From Gillisia sp. Hel1_33_143 (GTDB lineage: Bacteria; Bacteroidota; Bacteroidia; Flavobacteriales; Flavobacteriaceae), in contig NZ_LT629737.1 of the NCBI RefSeq assembly GCF_900104765.1, positions 3,038,001 to 3,102,000 of the forward strand: a stretch of DNA of 64,000 nucleotides. The letters are read 5' to 3'. The notes under the pieces are model-generated. The model was not told where the DNA came from, made no database searches, and saw only the letters and a program-made list of their open reading frames with translations. Shown here piece by piece: positions 9,105 through 18,370 of the stretch; positions within the stretch are counted from its first letter, which is position 1, and the number at the start of each line of letters is the position of its first letter. The position numbers and the translations under genes were made by a program.

Positions 9105-10961
9105 ATGAATAAATTTGAACAATTAGGATTAAATCCTGCTATACTTAAAGCTATTGAAGACATGGGCTTCGAAAGTCCGAGTGAAGTCCAGGAAAAAGCA
9201 ATCCCTATTTTATTGCAAGAAGACACCGATATCGTTGCACTTGCCCAAACTGGTACAGGAAAGACCGCTGCTTTTGGTTTTCCAATCATTCAAAAGATTT
9301 CTGCTGAAAGTAAGCATACACAAGGATTAATTCTTTCCCCTACTAGGGAATTGTGTTTGCAAATTACCAATGAACTTAAAAATTATGCAAAGCACACTCC
9401 AGGCATGAATACGGTTGCTATTTATGGAGGAGCAAGCATTACAGATCAAGCCAAGCAAATTAAGAGAGGTGCACAAATTATTGTGGCTACACCTGGTAGA
9501 ATGCAGGATATGATTAACCGTAAATTGGTTGATATCTCTAAAATAGAATACTGCGTTCTGGATGAGGCAGATGAAATGTTGAACATGGGCTTCTTTGAAG
9601 ACATTACAGCTATTCTATCTCACACTCCTAAAGAAAAGAATACATGGTTATTTTCTGCAACCATGCCTAAAGAAGTTTCTACTATTGCTAAGAAATTCAT
9701 GCGTTCTCCTCAAGAGATCACTGTGGGTAATAGAAATGAAGGTACTTCTAATGTTTCTCATGAATACTACTTAGTAAATTCTAGAGACCGTTATGCGGCA
9801 CTAAAGAGATTGGCAGATGCAAACCCAGATATCTTTTCGGTAATATTTTGCCGAACTAAAAGAGATACTCAAAAAATTGCAGAGCAACTTATTGAAGATG
9901 GATATAATGCAGCAGCATTACACGGAGATCTAAGTCAGAACCAACGTGATTTGGTAATGAAAAGTTTTAGAAACCGTACCATTCAAATGCTAGTTGCAAC
10001 AGATGTTGCTGCTCGTGGAATTGATGTAGATGATATTACACACGTAATAAACTACCAATTACCAGATGAGATAGAAACTTATACGCACCGAAGCGGAAGA
10101 ACAGGTAGAGCAGGAAAAAGTGGTGTTTCTATGGTAATTGTTTCTAAGAGCGAACTTAGAAAGATTAAGAGTATAGAGCGAATTATAAAGCAAAACTTTG
10201 AACAAAAAGATATTCCAGATGGAATGGAGATTTGTAGAGTACAGCTTTTTCACTTAGCTAATGATATCAAGAATACTAAGATCAATCATGATATTGAACC
10301 TTACCTACCAAGTATAGAAGAGGTACTTCAAGATTTTTCTAAAGAAGAATTAATTCAAAAAGTATTCTCTGTTGAGTTTACCCGATTCTTTAATTACTAT
10401 AAAAACGCTTCAGACCTAAATTCTAAAGTTTCTGCTAATAGTAGAGATAGAGATAGTTCTGGTGGTGGAGATAGTACAAGATATTTTATTAATGTTGGAG
10501 CAAAAGATGATTTTGACTGGATGACATTAAAAGATTTCTTGAAAGAAAATCTAGATTTAGGAAGAGATGATGTATTTAGAGTAGATGTAAAAGAAAGTTT
10601 CTCTTTCTTTAATACTAACTCTGAGATCTCAGAAAAAGTAATTTCTTATTTCCAAGATTTCCAACACCAAGGTAGACGTGTAAGCGTTGAAATATCTGAG
10701 AATGGTGGCGGTGGTGGCCGTTCTGGAGGAAGAAGCAGAGGACGCAGCGATAAACCAAGAGGTGGAGGATTCAAAAAATCTTCTGAAGGTGGTGGAAGCA
10801 GCAGAAGAAGATCAGAAAAAACCTTTGATAAAGGTCCAAGATCATCTTCGTCTTCAGAAGCTCCAAGTAGAAGAAGATCTGATTCATCTTCTGAAAAAAG
10901 CGGTGGACGTAAAAAGAATATAGAAAGTTCTGTAAACAGAAGAAAATCTAAACGTTCTTAA
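9105..10961 (+). CDS. DEAD-box RNA helicase with RNA-binding and Arg/Gly/Ser tail
   Basis: The 618-aa product has the full helicase core: Q motif, AQTGTGKT (motif I), PTRELC, TPGR, DEAD (VLDEADEML), SAT, ARGIDVDDITHVINY and HRSGRTGRAG. A DbpA/CsdA-like RNA-binding domain (about 455-530) follows. The last 85 residues are a low-complexity Gly/Arg/Ser/Lys tail, probably disordered and RNA-binding. It is closest to the CsdA/DeaD type that aids ribosome assembly and cold adaptation. The frame overlapping the tail is a shadow. Confidence 0.92.
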   Translation: MNKFEQLGLNPAILKAIEDMGFESPSEVQEKAIPILLQEDTDIVALAQTGTGKTAAFGFPIIQKISAESKHTQGLILSPTRELCLQITNELKNYAKHTPGMNTVAIYGGASITDQAKQIKRGAQIIVATPGRMQDMINRKLVDISKIEYCVLDEADEMLNMGFFEDITAILSHTPKEKNTWLFSATMPKEVSTIAKKFMRSPQEITVGNRNEGTSNVSHEYYLVNSRDRYAALKRLADANPDIFSVIFCRTKRDTQKIAEQLIEDGYNAAALHGDLSQNQRDLVMKSFRNRTIQMLVATDVAARGIDVDDITHVINYQLPDEIETYTHRSGRTGRAGKSGVSMVIVSKSELRKIKSIERIIKQNFEQKDIPDGMEICRVQLFHLANDIKNTKINHDIEPYLPSIEEVLQDFSKEELIQKVFSVEFTRFFNYYKNASDLNSKVSANSRDRDSSGGGDSTRYFINVGAKDDFDWMTLKDFLKENLDLGRDDVFRVDVKESFSFFNTNSEISEKVISYFQDFQHQGRRVSVEISENGGGGGRSGGRSRGRSDKPRGGGFKKSSEGGGSSRRRSEKTFDKGPRSSSSSEAPSRRRSDSSSEKSGGRKKNIESSVNRRKSKRS

Positions 10962-10972
10962 ATAATAAATTA

Positions 10973-11020
10973 ACAATGGGTGGTTTTGGTATAATATTTA
11001 ATGTACTTTCCACCCATTGT
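10973..11020 (+). repeat. Perfect 11-bp inverted repeat between helicase and exported-protein genes
   Basis: ACAATGGGTGG (10973-10983) and CCACCCATTGT (11010-11020) are perfect complements separated by 26 AT-rich bases. They lie after the helicase stop and end 11 bases before the next ATG. A T-rich stretch follows, so it may be a terminator, but the large loop and its position in the next gene's leader also allow a regulatory hairpin. Confidence 0.6.
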
Positions 11021-11031
11021 AATTATATTTT

Positions 11032-11793
11032 ATGAGATTATTTTTATCCTTCACCATTCTTTTTTTAATTAGTATTGCCGGGTTTTCTCAAAATCCTGAT
11101 ATTGTTAAAGGAAAAGTTCTTAATGCCGCCAATGACCTTCCTTTGGAAAATGTAAACGTGGTAAATCTCAATCAGGTTAAAGGAACAACCTCTTCTAATG
11201 AAGGAGATTTTGAACTTCAGGCTACTGTTAATGACACCTTATTTTTCTCATATCTAGGGTTTAAAACCATTCAAGTAAGAGTAACTAACGATTGGTTAAA
11301 ATATGGATCTGTCAAAGTGAAAATGACAGAACTTGGAATTGCCTTAGAAGAAGTAGTGGTTTCTCCTCTTAAACTTACCGGTTATTTAGAGATTGATGTA
11401 AAGAATATTCCTATCTACGAAAATTACAGATATAGTATATCCGGACTTAATGCAGGTTATGAAGGCGGGGAATATACACCAAGTGCTGCCAGCAGAGCTT
11501 TAGGTGCAATTTTTAATCCAGCTGATGCACTCTATAACATGTTTGGTAATAAGCCAAAACAAATGCGTAAGCTTCGTAAAATGAAAGACGATGATGAGAT
11601 ACGCAATCTACTACAGACAAAATTTGACAGACAAACCCTTGCTGCTGTGCTACAAATTAGAGAAGTAGATATTGATGAAATTTTAGCTAGATGTAGCTAT
11701 TCAAAAGATTTTATAAGAAGTGCTAATGATCTGCAAATATTAGATGCAATAAGTGGATGTTATGAAGAGTATAAAGTTTTAAAGAGAGATTAA
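11032..11793 (+). CDS. Exported protein with carboxypeptidase-regulatory-like (CarboxypepD_reg) domain
   Basis: The 253-aa protein has a signal peptide (about 1-19, ending GFSQ) and then a beta-sandwich repeat as seen at the N-terminus of TonB-dependent receptors: VKGKVLNAANDLPLENVNVVN, TSSNEGDFEL, FSYLGFKTIQV, LGIALEEVVVSP. The rest (about 120-253) is helical with no known motif, and there is no receptor barrel, so it is not a SusC. The stop is one base from the end of the convergent SRPBCC gene. Role unknown; an envelope protein is likely. Confidence 0.82.
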   Translation: MRLFLSFTILFLISIAGFSQNPDIVKGKVLNAANDLPLENVNVVNLNQVKGTTSSNEGDFELQATVNDTLFFSYLGFKTIQVRVTNDWLKYGSVKVKMTELGIALEEVVVSPLKLTGYLEIDVKNIPIYENYRYSISGLNAGYEGGEYTPSAASRALGAIFNPADALYNMFGNKPKQMRKLRKMKDDDEIRNLLQTKFDRQTLAAVLQIREVDIDEILARCSYSKDFIRSANDLQILDAISGCYEEYKVLKRD

Positions 11794-11794
11794 A

Positions 11795-12355
11795 TTACCT
11801 ATAAACAGAAGGTTCTCTATACTGGTTCTTCACTTCCATTAAATTCTTAAGATTCTTTAATCCTGCCTCTAAATCATTACCATAAGCCTTTTCTATAGGA
11901 TGTAAAAGAGCAATCACAGAAAATGGAAAAGCTAAACCACCTTTAACGCCCCAAACCATTTTAGTTTTATTCTCATCCATTTCTTTAAGACCTTTATAAT
12001 CTAGAACTACTGTTTTCATAGGACTTACAATAAGAAATCTTGTTTCTATGATCTTTCCCTGATGAATCTTTATAATTTTTTGGGTTCCTTCCTTAAACAA
12101 TTTGTGTCCTTTCCAGTAGAGCAACGCGTCTAGCTTCCCATCCTCACCTTTATACTTTAAAACACCTTCAAAATCCTGAACGAACCACGGCATCCAAGTA
12201 TGCTCATTTTTAAGTTGTCTTACATAATTAAAGACTTCATCTTTAGGTCTGTTTATAACAACGGTGCGGCTAATATTAAATTCTTTGCTCGCCCAAGCAT
12301 GTAAGAATGCGAAAAAAGTTATAATTGCAATTAGGGTATAGAAAAATAACGTCAT
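11795..12355 (-). CDS. SRPBCC-family (START-like) lipid/hydrophobic ligand-binding protein
   Basis: The 186-aa protein has one N-terminal membrane helix (about 2-20) and then a polyketide-cyclase/START-type domain: ISRTVVINRPKDEVFNYVRQLKNEHTW in the first strand and helix (12204-12284), MPWFVQDFEG, and a long C-terminal helix. SRPBCC domains form a deep hydrophobic pocket. It is convergent with the preceding exported-protein gene. Specific ligand unknown. Confidence 0.85.
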   Translation of the reverse strand: MTLFFYTLIAIITFFAFLHAWASKEFNISRTVVINRPKDEVFNYVRQLKNEHTWMPWFVQDFEGVLKYKGEDGKLDALLYWKGHKLFKEGTQKIIKIHQGKIIETRFLIVSPMKTVVLDYKGLKEMDENKTKMVWGVKGGLAFPFSVIALLHPIEKAYGNDLEAGLKNLKNLMEVKNQYREPSVYR

Positions 12356-12389
12356 GGATGGAAATTACGAACTTAATTTTATATAATTA

Positions 12390-13046
12390 TTACTTATTCT
12401 TAAAATCTTCTACGATTTTATCTAAATCTTTAAATGATTTTTGCAACCATTCATACTTTACAAGGTTTTTCTCAACATCAGATAATTCCCATGAAACATT
12501 TTTATTTCGAAGCTCCTGAGTAAGGTGTTGAAGAATGATGGCTGCAGAAACTGAAATATTTAAACTTTCTGTAAATCCGCGCATTGGTATCTTAATAAAA
12601 GCATCTGCTTGCTCCATAATCTCTTGTGAAAGTCCATGTCTCTCCGTTCCAAAAAATATTGCAGAAGGTTTTGTTACATCAAAATCTTGGATATTTTGAG
12701 TGTTTCCGTGAGGCGTAGTAGCTACAATTTGATAACCACTTTCCCGTAAGTCTTTGATACATTCTTTACTGCTATGATGCCTATTTAGACTTACCCATTT
12801 TTGAGCTCCCATAGCTATTTCACGATCTATCTTTTTTAGATTTCGCTCTTCTATAACATGTATGTTCTGAACTCCAAAGACATCACAACTTCTAATAACC
12901 GCACTGGTATTATGTAGTTGATAGACATCTTCTGTAACCACCGTAAAATGATTGGTTCTTTGGTTAATGACTTTTTCAAATAGTTCCTTTCTCCGGGGAG
13001 TAAGAAAGTCTTCAAGATAATTTATAAGCTCTGGGGTTATCTCCAA
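12390..13046 (-). CDS. trmH: tRNA (guanosine-18 2'-O)-methyltransferase, TrmH family
   Basis: The 218-aa SPOUT protein has an N-terminal substrate-binding helix region, NTSAVIRSCDVFGVQNIHVIEER (motif 1, 12859-12927), FFGTERHGLS (motif 2) and IPMRGFTESLNISVSAAIILQ (motif 3, 12526-12588). This is the TrmH arrangement; the C-terminal helix (about 190-218) also fits TrmH. It methylates G18 in the tRNA D-loop. Another SpoU-type target cannot be fully excluded. Confidence 0.88.
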   Translation of the reverse strand: MEITPELINYLEDFLTPRRKELFEKVINQRTNHFTVVTEDVYQLHNTSAVIRSCDVFGVQNIHVIEERNLKKIDREIAMGAQKWVSLNRHHSSKECIKDLRESGYQIVATTPHGNTQNIQDFDVTKPSAIFFGTERHGLSQEIMEQADAFIKIPMRGFTESLNISVSAAIILQHLTQELRNKNVSWELSDVEKNLVKYEWLQKSFKDLDKIVEDFKNK

Positions 13047-13070
13047 AATATTAGGGTATTATATAAAAAT

Positions 13071-13105
13071 AAAAAAGCTGCCCGAGAGTAAAACGAGCAG
13101 CCTTA
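13071..13105 (-). terminator. Terminator of rocD
   Basis: On the minus strand GCTGCTCG and CGGGCAGC (one G-U pair) form a hairpin followed directly by six T residues. It starts 25 bases after the rocD stop. Confidence 0.88.
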
Positions 13106-13129
13106 TAAATGATCTTAATGCTAAAATTA

Positions 13130-14410
13130 TTATTTCTCAAACGTTTTTAACGTCTTAATAATAATTTGAACACAATCTTTAAGTTCTGCTTCCGTCATTA
13201 CCAACGGTGGAGCAAATCTAATAATATTACCGTGAGTTGGCTTTGCTAAAAGCCCATTTTCTTTTAAAGCAACACAAATATCCCAGGCAGTAGAACTATC
13301 TTCAGAATCATTAATAACTATAGCATTTAATAACCCTCTACCTCTTACAAGAGAAACAAGGTCACTAGTCTTTATATAATCATTCATTTCTTTTCTAAAA
13401 ATATCACCCAGCTTTCTAGCATTTTGAGCTAAATTCTCATCCTTCACCACTTCTAACGCCGCAACCGCCACTGCTCCTGCAACCGGGTTACCACCAAAAG
13501 TAGAACCGTGTTGTCCTGGCTGAATAACATCCATCACTGCATTATCTGCTAATACTGCAGAAACCGGATAATTACCTCCAGAAAGGGCTTTCCCAAGAAT
13601 CAATAGATCTGGTCTTGTATAGGTTTCCTGTCTTTCGCAATGTCCTTGACACGTGCAATTTCCACAAACTGCTAATAACGCACCGGTTCTCGCAATTCCA
13701 GTTTGAATCTCATCCGCAATAAAAAGTACATTATGAGCTTTACATAATTCTTTGGCCTTCTTCATATAATCATCAGATGGAGTAAAAACTCCTGCTTCCC
13801 CTTGAATAGGTTCCACTAAAAACCCGGCTATATTATCATTGCTCTTTAAAGCAGTTTCTAATGCATCTATATCATTATAAGCTATCTTAATAAAACCTGG
13901 AGTGTAAGGTCCAAAATTCTTACGTGCATTTTCATCGTTAGAAAAAGAGATCACCGTAGTTGTTCTTCCGTGAAAGTTATTTTCACAAACAATGATCTGT
14001 GCTTCTTTCTCATGAACACCTTTGCGCTCATAAGCCCATTTTCTAGCAATTTTAATAGCAGTTTCTACAGCCTCTGCACCGGTATTCATCGGCAACATTT
14101 TGTCGAATTTGAAATACTCGGTAGTATATTTTTCGTAAGGTCCTAAAACATCATTATGAAAAGCTCTAGAAGTCAAGGCTAGTTTAGAAGCCTGATCATG
14201 CATTGCTTTTACAATTTTAGGATGACAATGACCTTGATTTACTGCTGAATATGCTGAAAGAAAGTCATAATATTTCTTATCTTCTACGTCCCACACATAT
14301 ACTCCTTCTCCTCTACTAAGTACTACAGGTAGTGGATGGTAATTATGAGCTCCGTGTTTATCTTCCATTTGTATCGCTTCTTCGGAAGAGTTGATCTTTT
14401 CTAATCGCAT
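13130..14410 (-). CDS. rocD: Ornithine--oxo-acid transaminase
   Basis: The 426-aa class-III PLP aminotransferase converts ornithine to glutamate semialdehyde in arginine/proline metabolism. Visible are NTGAEAVETAIKIARKW, the PLP-contact Asp D233 in ADEIQTG, and the Schiff-base lysine K274 in LILGKALSGG. Just before that lysine lies a short cysteine-rich insertion, C249, C252, C254 and C258, with His257. This insertion is seen in Bacteroidota RocD proteins but is absent from the human and Bacillus enzymes (from memory). The gene stands alone and has its own terminator. Confidence 0.94.
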   Translation of the reverse strand: MRLEKINSSEEAIQMEDKHGAHNYHPLPVVLSRGEGVYVWDVEDKKYYDFLSAYSAVNQGHCHPKIVKAMHDQASKLALTSRAFHNDVLGPYEKYTTEYFKFDKMLPMNTGAEAVETAIKIARKWAYERKGVHEKEAQIIVCENNFHGRTTTVISFSNDENARKNFGPYTPGFIKIAYNDIDALETALKSNDNIAGFLVEPIQGEAGVFTPSDDYMKKAKELCKAHNVLFIADEIQTGIARTGALLAVCGNCTCQGHCERQETYTRPDLLILGKALSGGNYPVSAVLADNAVMDVIQPGQHGSTFGGNPVAGAVAVAALEVVKDENLAQNARKLGDIFRKEMNDYIKTSDLVSLVRGRGLLNAIVINDSEDSSTAWDICVALKENGLLAKPTHGNIIRFAPPLVMTEAELKDCVQIIIKTLKTFEK

Positions 14411-14570
14411 GTCGAATTATTTAATGATTTATTTTCTAAAATTCCTTCTTTCCTATTTTTCAATGAAGAAAATCTAGGAGGAGAGAAATCATCCAAACAC
14501 AACTCCCGCAAATTACTAAATGTAAACTGAAATTTATAATGACAGCATTAATAAATCTTTACAAATATCC

Positions 14571-14578
14571 TATTTTTG
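14571..14578 (+). promoter_or_regulatory. -7 box immediately ahead of rlmD
   Basis: TATTTTTG matches TAnnTTTG and ends only 4 bases before the rlmD ATG. Transcription would start at or within a couple of bases of the start codon, implying a leaderless message. No obvious -33 TTG was found at the right spacing, so it remains tentative. Confidence 0.45.
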
Positions 14579-14582
14579 CGCT

Positions 14583-15992
14583 ATGGGAAGAAAGAAAAGA
14601 AATCAGGTATTTGAACAATTGGAAATTCTGGATGCCGGAGCTAAAGGTAAAAGCATTGCAAAGGCGCCAGACGGTAAAGTAATATTTATTAACAACGCCG
14701 TTCCTGGAGATGTTGCAGACATTCAAACCACGAGAAAGAAAAAAGCTTTTTACGAAGGTACTGCAATAGAATTCCATAAACTTTCTGATAAACGCGTAGA
14801 ACCTGTTTGCCAACATTTTGGTACTTGTGGTGGATGCAAGTGGCAATTTATGGGTTATGAGCATCAATTATTTTACAAGCAACAAGAAGTTGAAAATAAT
14901 CTAAAGCGCCTAGGAAAGATTGAATTACCAGAGATGACTCCTATTTTAGGAAGTAAGGATATTTACTTCTATAGAAATAAAATGGAATTTTCTTTTAGCG
15001 ATAGCCGTTGGTTAACTTTAGACGAAATAAGAAGCAATGAAGATTTTAATGACAAAGAAGCTTTAGGTTTTCATATTCCGGGAATGTGGGATAAGATCTT
15101 AGATATAAAAAAATGTCACCTTCAAGCAGACCCAAGTAACAGCATTCGTAACTTTGTAAAGCAGTTTGCAATAGAGAACGACCTATCTTTTTTTAATACA
15201 AGAGAACAACGAGGACTTTTAAGAACGTTAATGATAAGAACTTCTTCTATAGGAGAGATTATGGTGTTAGTACAGTTCTTTTCAGATGAAAAAGAAAAAC
15301 GAGAATTATTACTAAATAATCTTGCCGATAAATTTCCTGAGATTACATCATTACAGTATGTAGTAAATCCTAAGGGTAATGATACTATATATGATCAAGA
15401 TGTAATATGTTACAAAGGACGTGATCATATTTTTGAAGAAATGGAAGGTCTCAAATTTAAGATCAATGCAAAGTCTTTCTATCAAACAAATTCAAAACAA
15501 GCATTTGAACTTTATAAGATAACTAGAGATTTTGCAGGACTCACAGGGAAAGAATTGGTATATGACCTCTATACCGGTACTGGAACAATTGCTCAATTTA
15601 TAGCAAAAAATGCTGCTAAAGTGGTTGGAATAGAAGCTGTACCTGTTGCTATTGAAGATGCTAAAGAAAATGCGAAGCGTAATAATATAGAAAACACAGA
15701 GTTCTTTGCTGGAGATATGAGAAAAGTTTTCACTTCAGAATTCATTAAACTACACGGGCACCCAGATGTAATTGTTACAGATCCTCCTAGAGATGGAATG
15801 CATAAAGATGTTGTTGCTCAAATTATTGGTATCTTGCCTCAAAGAATTGTCTATGTAAGTTGTAATTCTGCCACACAGGCTAGAGATCTTGCGCTATTAG
15901 ATGAGCATTATAAGGTTACAAGAGTGCAGCCAGTAGACATGTTTCCGCAAACTTTTCATGTAGAGAACGTAGTATGTTTAGAAAGAAGATAG
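14583..15992 (+). CDS. rlmD: 23S rRNA (uracil-1939-C5)-methyltransferase
   Basis: The 469-aa product has an N-terminal TRAM domain and a 4Fe-4S site, C76-x5-C82-x2-C85 plus a later Cys near 180 (KKCHLQ). The SAM-binding domain shows VYDLYTGTGTIAQF, VTDPPRDGMH and the catalytic VSCNSATQARDL. These place it in the RlmD/RumA (TrmA) family; position 1939 is inferred by homology, as several paralogues exist in Bacteroidota. Its last 19 bases overlap the next gene, indicating translational coupling. Confidence 0.9.
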   Translation: MGRKKRNQVFEQLEILDAGAKGKSIAKAPDGKVIFINNAVPGDVADIQTTRKKKAFYEGTAIEFHKLSDKRVEPVCQHFGTCGGCKWQFMGYEHQLFYKQQEVENNLKRLGKIELPEMTPILGSKDIYFYRNKMEFSFSDSRWLTLDEIRSNEDFNDKEALGFHIPGMWDKILDIKKCHLQADPSNSIRNFVKQFAIENDLSFFNTREQRGLLRTLMIRTSSIGEIMVLVQFFSDEKEKRELLLNNLADKFPEITSLQYVVNPKGNDTIYDQDVICYKGRDHIFEEMEGLKFKINAKSFYQTNSKQAFELYKITRDFAGLTGKELVYDLYTGTGTIAQFIAKNAAKVVGIEAVPVAIEDAKENAKRNNIENTEFFAGDMRKVFTSEFIKLHGHPDVIVTDPPRDGMHKDVVAQIIGILPQRIVYVSCNSATQARDLALLDEHYKVTRVQPVDMFPQTFHVENVVCLERR

Positions 15993-16531
15993 GTTTCAAT
16001 TATAAGAGGGTGCTATTTGGATCTTTAGCAATACTGCTATTAACCATAAGTTGCCAAAAAGATGACATTTGTTCTGCATCTACAATAACTACACCCCTCA
16101 TCAAAGTGAATTTCTATGATATAGAAAATGATGCGAATGCTGCTAAATCTGTGATCAATTTATCTGTAAGAGCGATCAACGTAGAAGATTTGACAGATAC
16201 TCTTATTAAAAGAAATACAACTTCTGCTATAGAAATTCCTTTAAATACAAATAGTTCTACAACAGAGTATTTATTTACTGAATACGCTGCAGATAGCGAT
16301 GGGGAAATAAGTGAGCAAAATCCTCCAAATTCAGATTTGGTAAGATTTAACTATACCAGAAATGAGCAATATTTAAGTAGAGCTTGCGGCTATAGAATTT
16401 TATATGAAGATGTTCAGGTTCAAATAAGCAAACCAGAGGGTGATACTTCAGAAAATTGGATCAAAGATTTTACAGTTAATGACAGCATTATAGACAATGA
16501 AACAATTACATATATTTCTATTTACCATTAG
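15974..16531 (+). CDS. DUF6452 family lipoprotein
   Basis: The 185-aa protein has a basic N-terminus, a hydrophobic stretch and a lipobox ending LLTISC (Cys near 27), so it is probably lipidated. The mature part carries DICSASTITTPLIKVNFYD, typical of DUF6452. It overlaps rlmD by 19 bases and the following gene by 35. The trio rlmD-DUF6452-DUF6048 appears in many Flavobacteriaceae (from memory). The function is unknown; an outer membrane-associated role is inferred. Confidence 0.85.
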   Translation: MFRKKIGFNYKRVLFGSLAILLLTISCQKDDICSASTITTPLIKVNFYDIENDANAAKSVINLSVRAINVEDLTDTLIKRNTTSAIEIPLNTNSSTTEYLFTEYAADSDGEISEQNPPNSDLVRFNYTRNEQYLSRACGYRILYEDVQVQISKPEGDTSENWIKDFTVNDSIIDNETITYISIYH

Positions 16532-17204
16532 CATCTTTTTTCTATCTGGATTAGCATCGGTAAGATCTCAAACGATAACCGATTCTCTTAAGTTCAAAGA
16601 AAAATATGGTCTAAGAGTAGGAACAGACCTAAGTAAGCTCATAAGATCTTTCGCAGAAGAGGATTATAGCGGATTTGAACTTATGGGAGATTATAGAGTT
16701 TATAAGAACTACTATCTCGCCGCAGAAATTGGTAATGAAACTTTAAATTATGAAAGTAGCACTCTAGCTGTTACAGCTAAAGGGAGTTATATTAAATTGG
16801 GGGCAGATTATAATGCTTATGAGAATTGGACTGGAATGGAGAATATGATCATTGTAGGTGCTAGATATGGCTTTGCAACCTTTTCACAAACCTTAGATGA
16901 ATATGTTATTTATACAGATTCCCAATATTTTCCGCCTAATGTAAATACAGAGGCTATAGAGGCAAAAGGCTTAAATGCAAGTTGGCTGGAATTAATGGTA
17001 GGTATAAAAGTTGAAGTTTTAAATAATCTATATTTAGGAGGTAACGTTCAACTTAAACGAAGAATAACTCAAACAACTCCTAGAGATTTTGACAATCTTA
17101 CCATTCCTGGGTTTAATAGAACGTATGATGATAGTTTCTTTGGTGTTGGTTATAATTACAGTATTTCCTATTTAATACCACTATACAAAAAAGCCAAGAA
17201 TTAA
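16497..17204 (+). CDS. DUF6048 family outer-membrane barrel protein
   Basis: The 235-aa protein has a signal peptide (MKQLHIFLFTISIFFLSGLA) and alternating hydrophobic strands typical of a small beta-barrel: YGLRVGTDLSKLIRSF, YKNYYLAAEIGNETLNY, SYIKLGADYNAYENW, and a terminal ISYLIPLY. It fits DUF6048. Its start lies 35 bases inside the DUF6452 gene, and its last 4 bases overlap the convergent THUMP methyltransferase. A functional pairing with the lipoprotein is inferred. Confidence 0.83.
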   Translation: MKQLHIFLFTISIFFLSGLASVRSQTITDSLKFKEKYGLRVGTDLSKLIRSFAEEDYSGFELMGDYRVYKNYYLAAEIGNETLNYESSTLAVTAKGSYIKLGADYNAYENWTGMENMIIVGARYGFATFSQTLDEYVIYTDSQYFPPNVNTEAIEAKGLNASWLELMVGIKVEVLNNLYLGGNVQLKRRITQTTPRDFDNLTIPGFNRTYDDSFFGVGYNYSISYLIPLYKKAKN

Positions 17205-18370
17205 TCTTGGCTATCTTTTATTTTATGAAGTTTCTTCGTTCCTTCATAGATCTCATATTTTAAAAGCTTAGATTCTAAAGAGCCATTAAAAAGTTTGATC
17301 TTTCTTGAAGGTCTCAATCCCACATGCTTAATAGATTCTAAATTGGAAGTAATAAACCACGACTCTGTTCCTGGATAACTTTGTTTTAAAGTATCTCCTA
17401 TTTCTTTATAGAAAGCAGGCATATCAATATTCAAGCGTTCCCCATATGGAGGATTAAAAACCATATGCAAGTGTCTGTCATTTTGTTTAACGCTCGCAAA
17501 GAAATCTTGCTGCTTCACCTTTATATAATCAGATAAATTAGCATTCTCTATATTATCTATAGCTTTATTCACTGCAGAAGGAGCAGTGTCATATCCTAAC
17601 ATGGTAAAATGATATTCTCTAACTTTCTTTAATACAGATTCTTCAATTTTTTCAAACAAATCTACATCCCAATCTTTCCATTTTTCAAAAGCAAATTCTT
17701 TTCTATTTAAGTTTGGGGGAATATTACAAGCAATCATCGCTGCTTCAATAAGTATCGTTCCACTACCACACATCGGGTCCAGAAAATCACTCTGTCCATC
17801 CCAACCAGATAATAGCAAAAGACCTGCAGCAAGCACTTCATTAATAGGTGCAATATTGGTTGCTGTTTTATATCCTCTCTTATGCAAAGACTGGCCAGAG
17901 CTGTCTAGAGCCACATTACAGGTTTCATTTTCAATATGAATATTTACCCGCAAGGTTGGAAAATCTAGATCTACATTAGGTCTATCATCGTATTTCTCTC
18001 TAAATCTATCAACTATAGCATCCTTAGTTTTTTGAGCTATATACATAGAATGAGTAAACTTTTCTGAATGAACCGTTGCATCTATAGCTAAAGTATCATT
18101 AACATCCATAAATTCTTCCCAGGCTATCTTCTTGATCTCTCTGTATAGATCATCCTCTGTTCTAATTTTAAAGGTTTTAAAAGGTTTTAAGATCTTAATA
18201 GCAGTTCTTAAGCAAAGATTAGCTTTGTACATAAATCCAATATCTCCACTAAATTTTACGTTACGAGTACCTTCAACGATATCCATTGCTCCAAGCGCAC
18301 GTAATTCTTTAGCTAATATTGGTTCAAACCCATAAAGAGTTTTTGCCACCATCTCAAAATTATTTCCCAT
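17201..18370 (-). CDS. THUMP-domain class I SAM-dependent RNA methyltransferase (RlmL N-terminal-like)
   Basis: The 389-aa protein has an N-terminal ferredoxin-like/THUMP module (about 5-160) and a Rossmann methyltransferase domain with DFLDPMCGSGTILIEAAMIA, GYDTAPSAV and the catalytic FNPPYGERL. This corresponds to YpsC/RlmL-N proteins that make m2G in 23S rRNA (position 2445 in E. coli); the exact base here is inferred. A TATTTTTG -7 box lies just upstream on the minus strand (18398-18391). Confidence 0.9.
   Translation of the reverse strand: MGNNFEMVAKTLYGFEPILAKELRALGAMDIVEGTRNVKFSGDIGFMYKANLCLRTAIKILKPFKTFKIRTEDDLYREIKKIAWEEFMDVNDTLAIDATVHSEKFTHSMYIAQKTKDAIVDRFREKYDDRPNVDLDFPTLRVNIHIENETCNVALDSSGQSLHKRGYKTATNIAPINEVLAAGLLLLSGWDGQSDFLDPMCGSGTILIEAAMIACNIPPNLNRKEFAFEKWKDWDVDLFEKIEESVLKKVREYHFTMLGYDTAPSAVNKAIDNIENANLSDYIKVKQQDFFASVKQNDRHLHMVFNPPYGERLNIDMPAFYKEIGDTLKQSYPGTESWFITSNLESIKHVGLRPSRKIKLFNGSLESKLLKYEIYEGTKKLHKIKDSQD

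Noticed and set aside
10687-10923. A 78-residue frame inside the helicase tail
   Set aside because: It is a frame-shifted reading of the Arg/Gly/Ser-coding repeat region.
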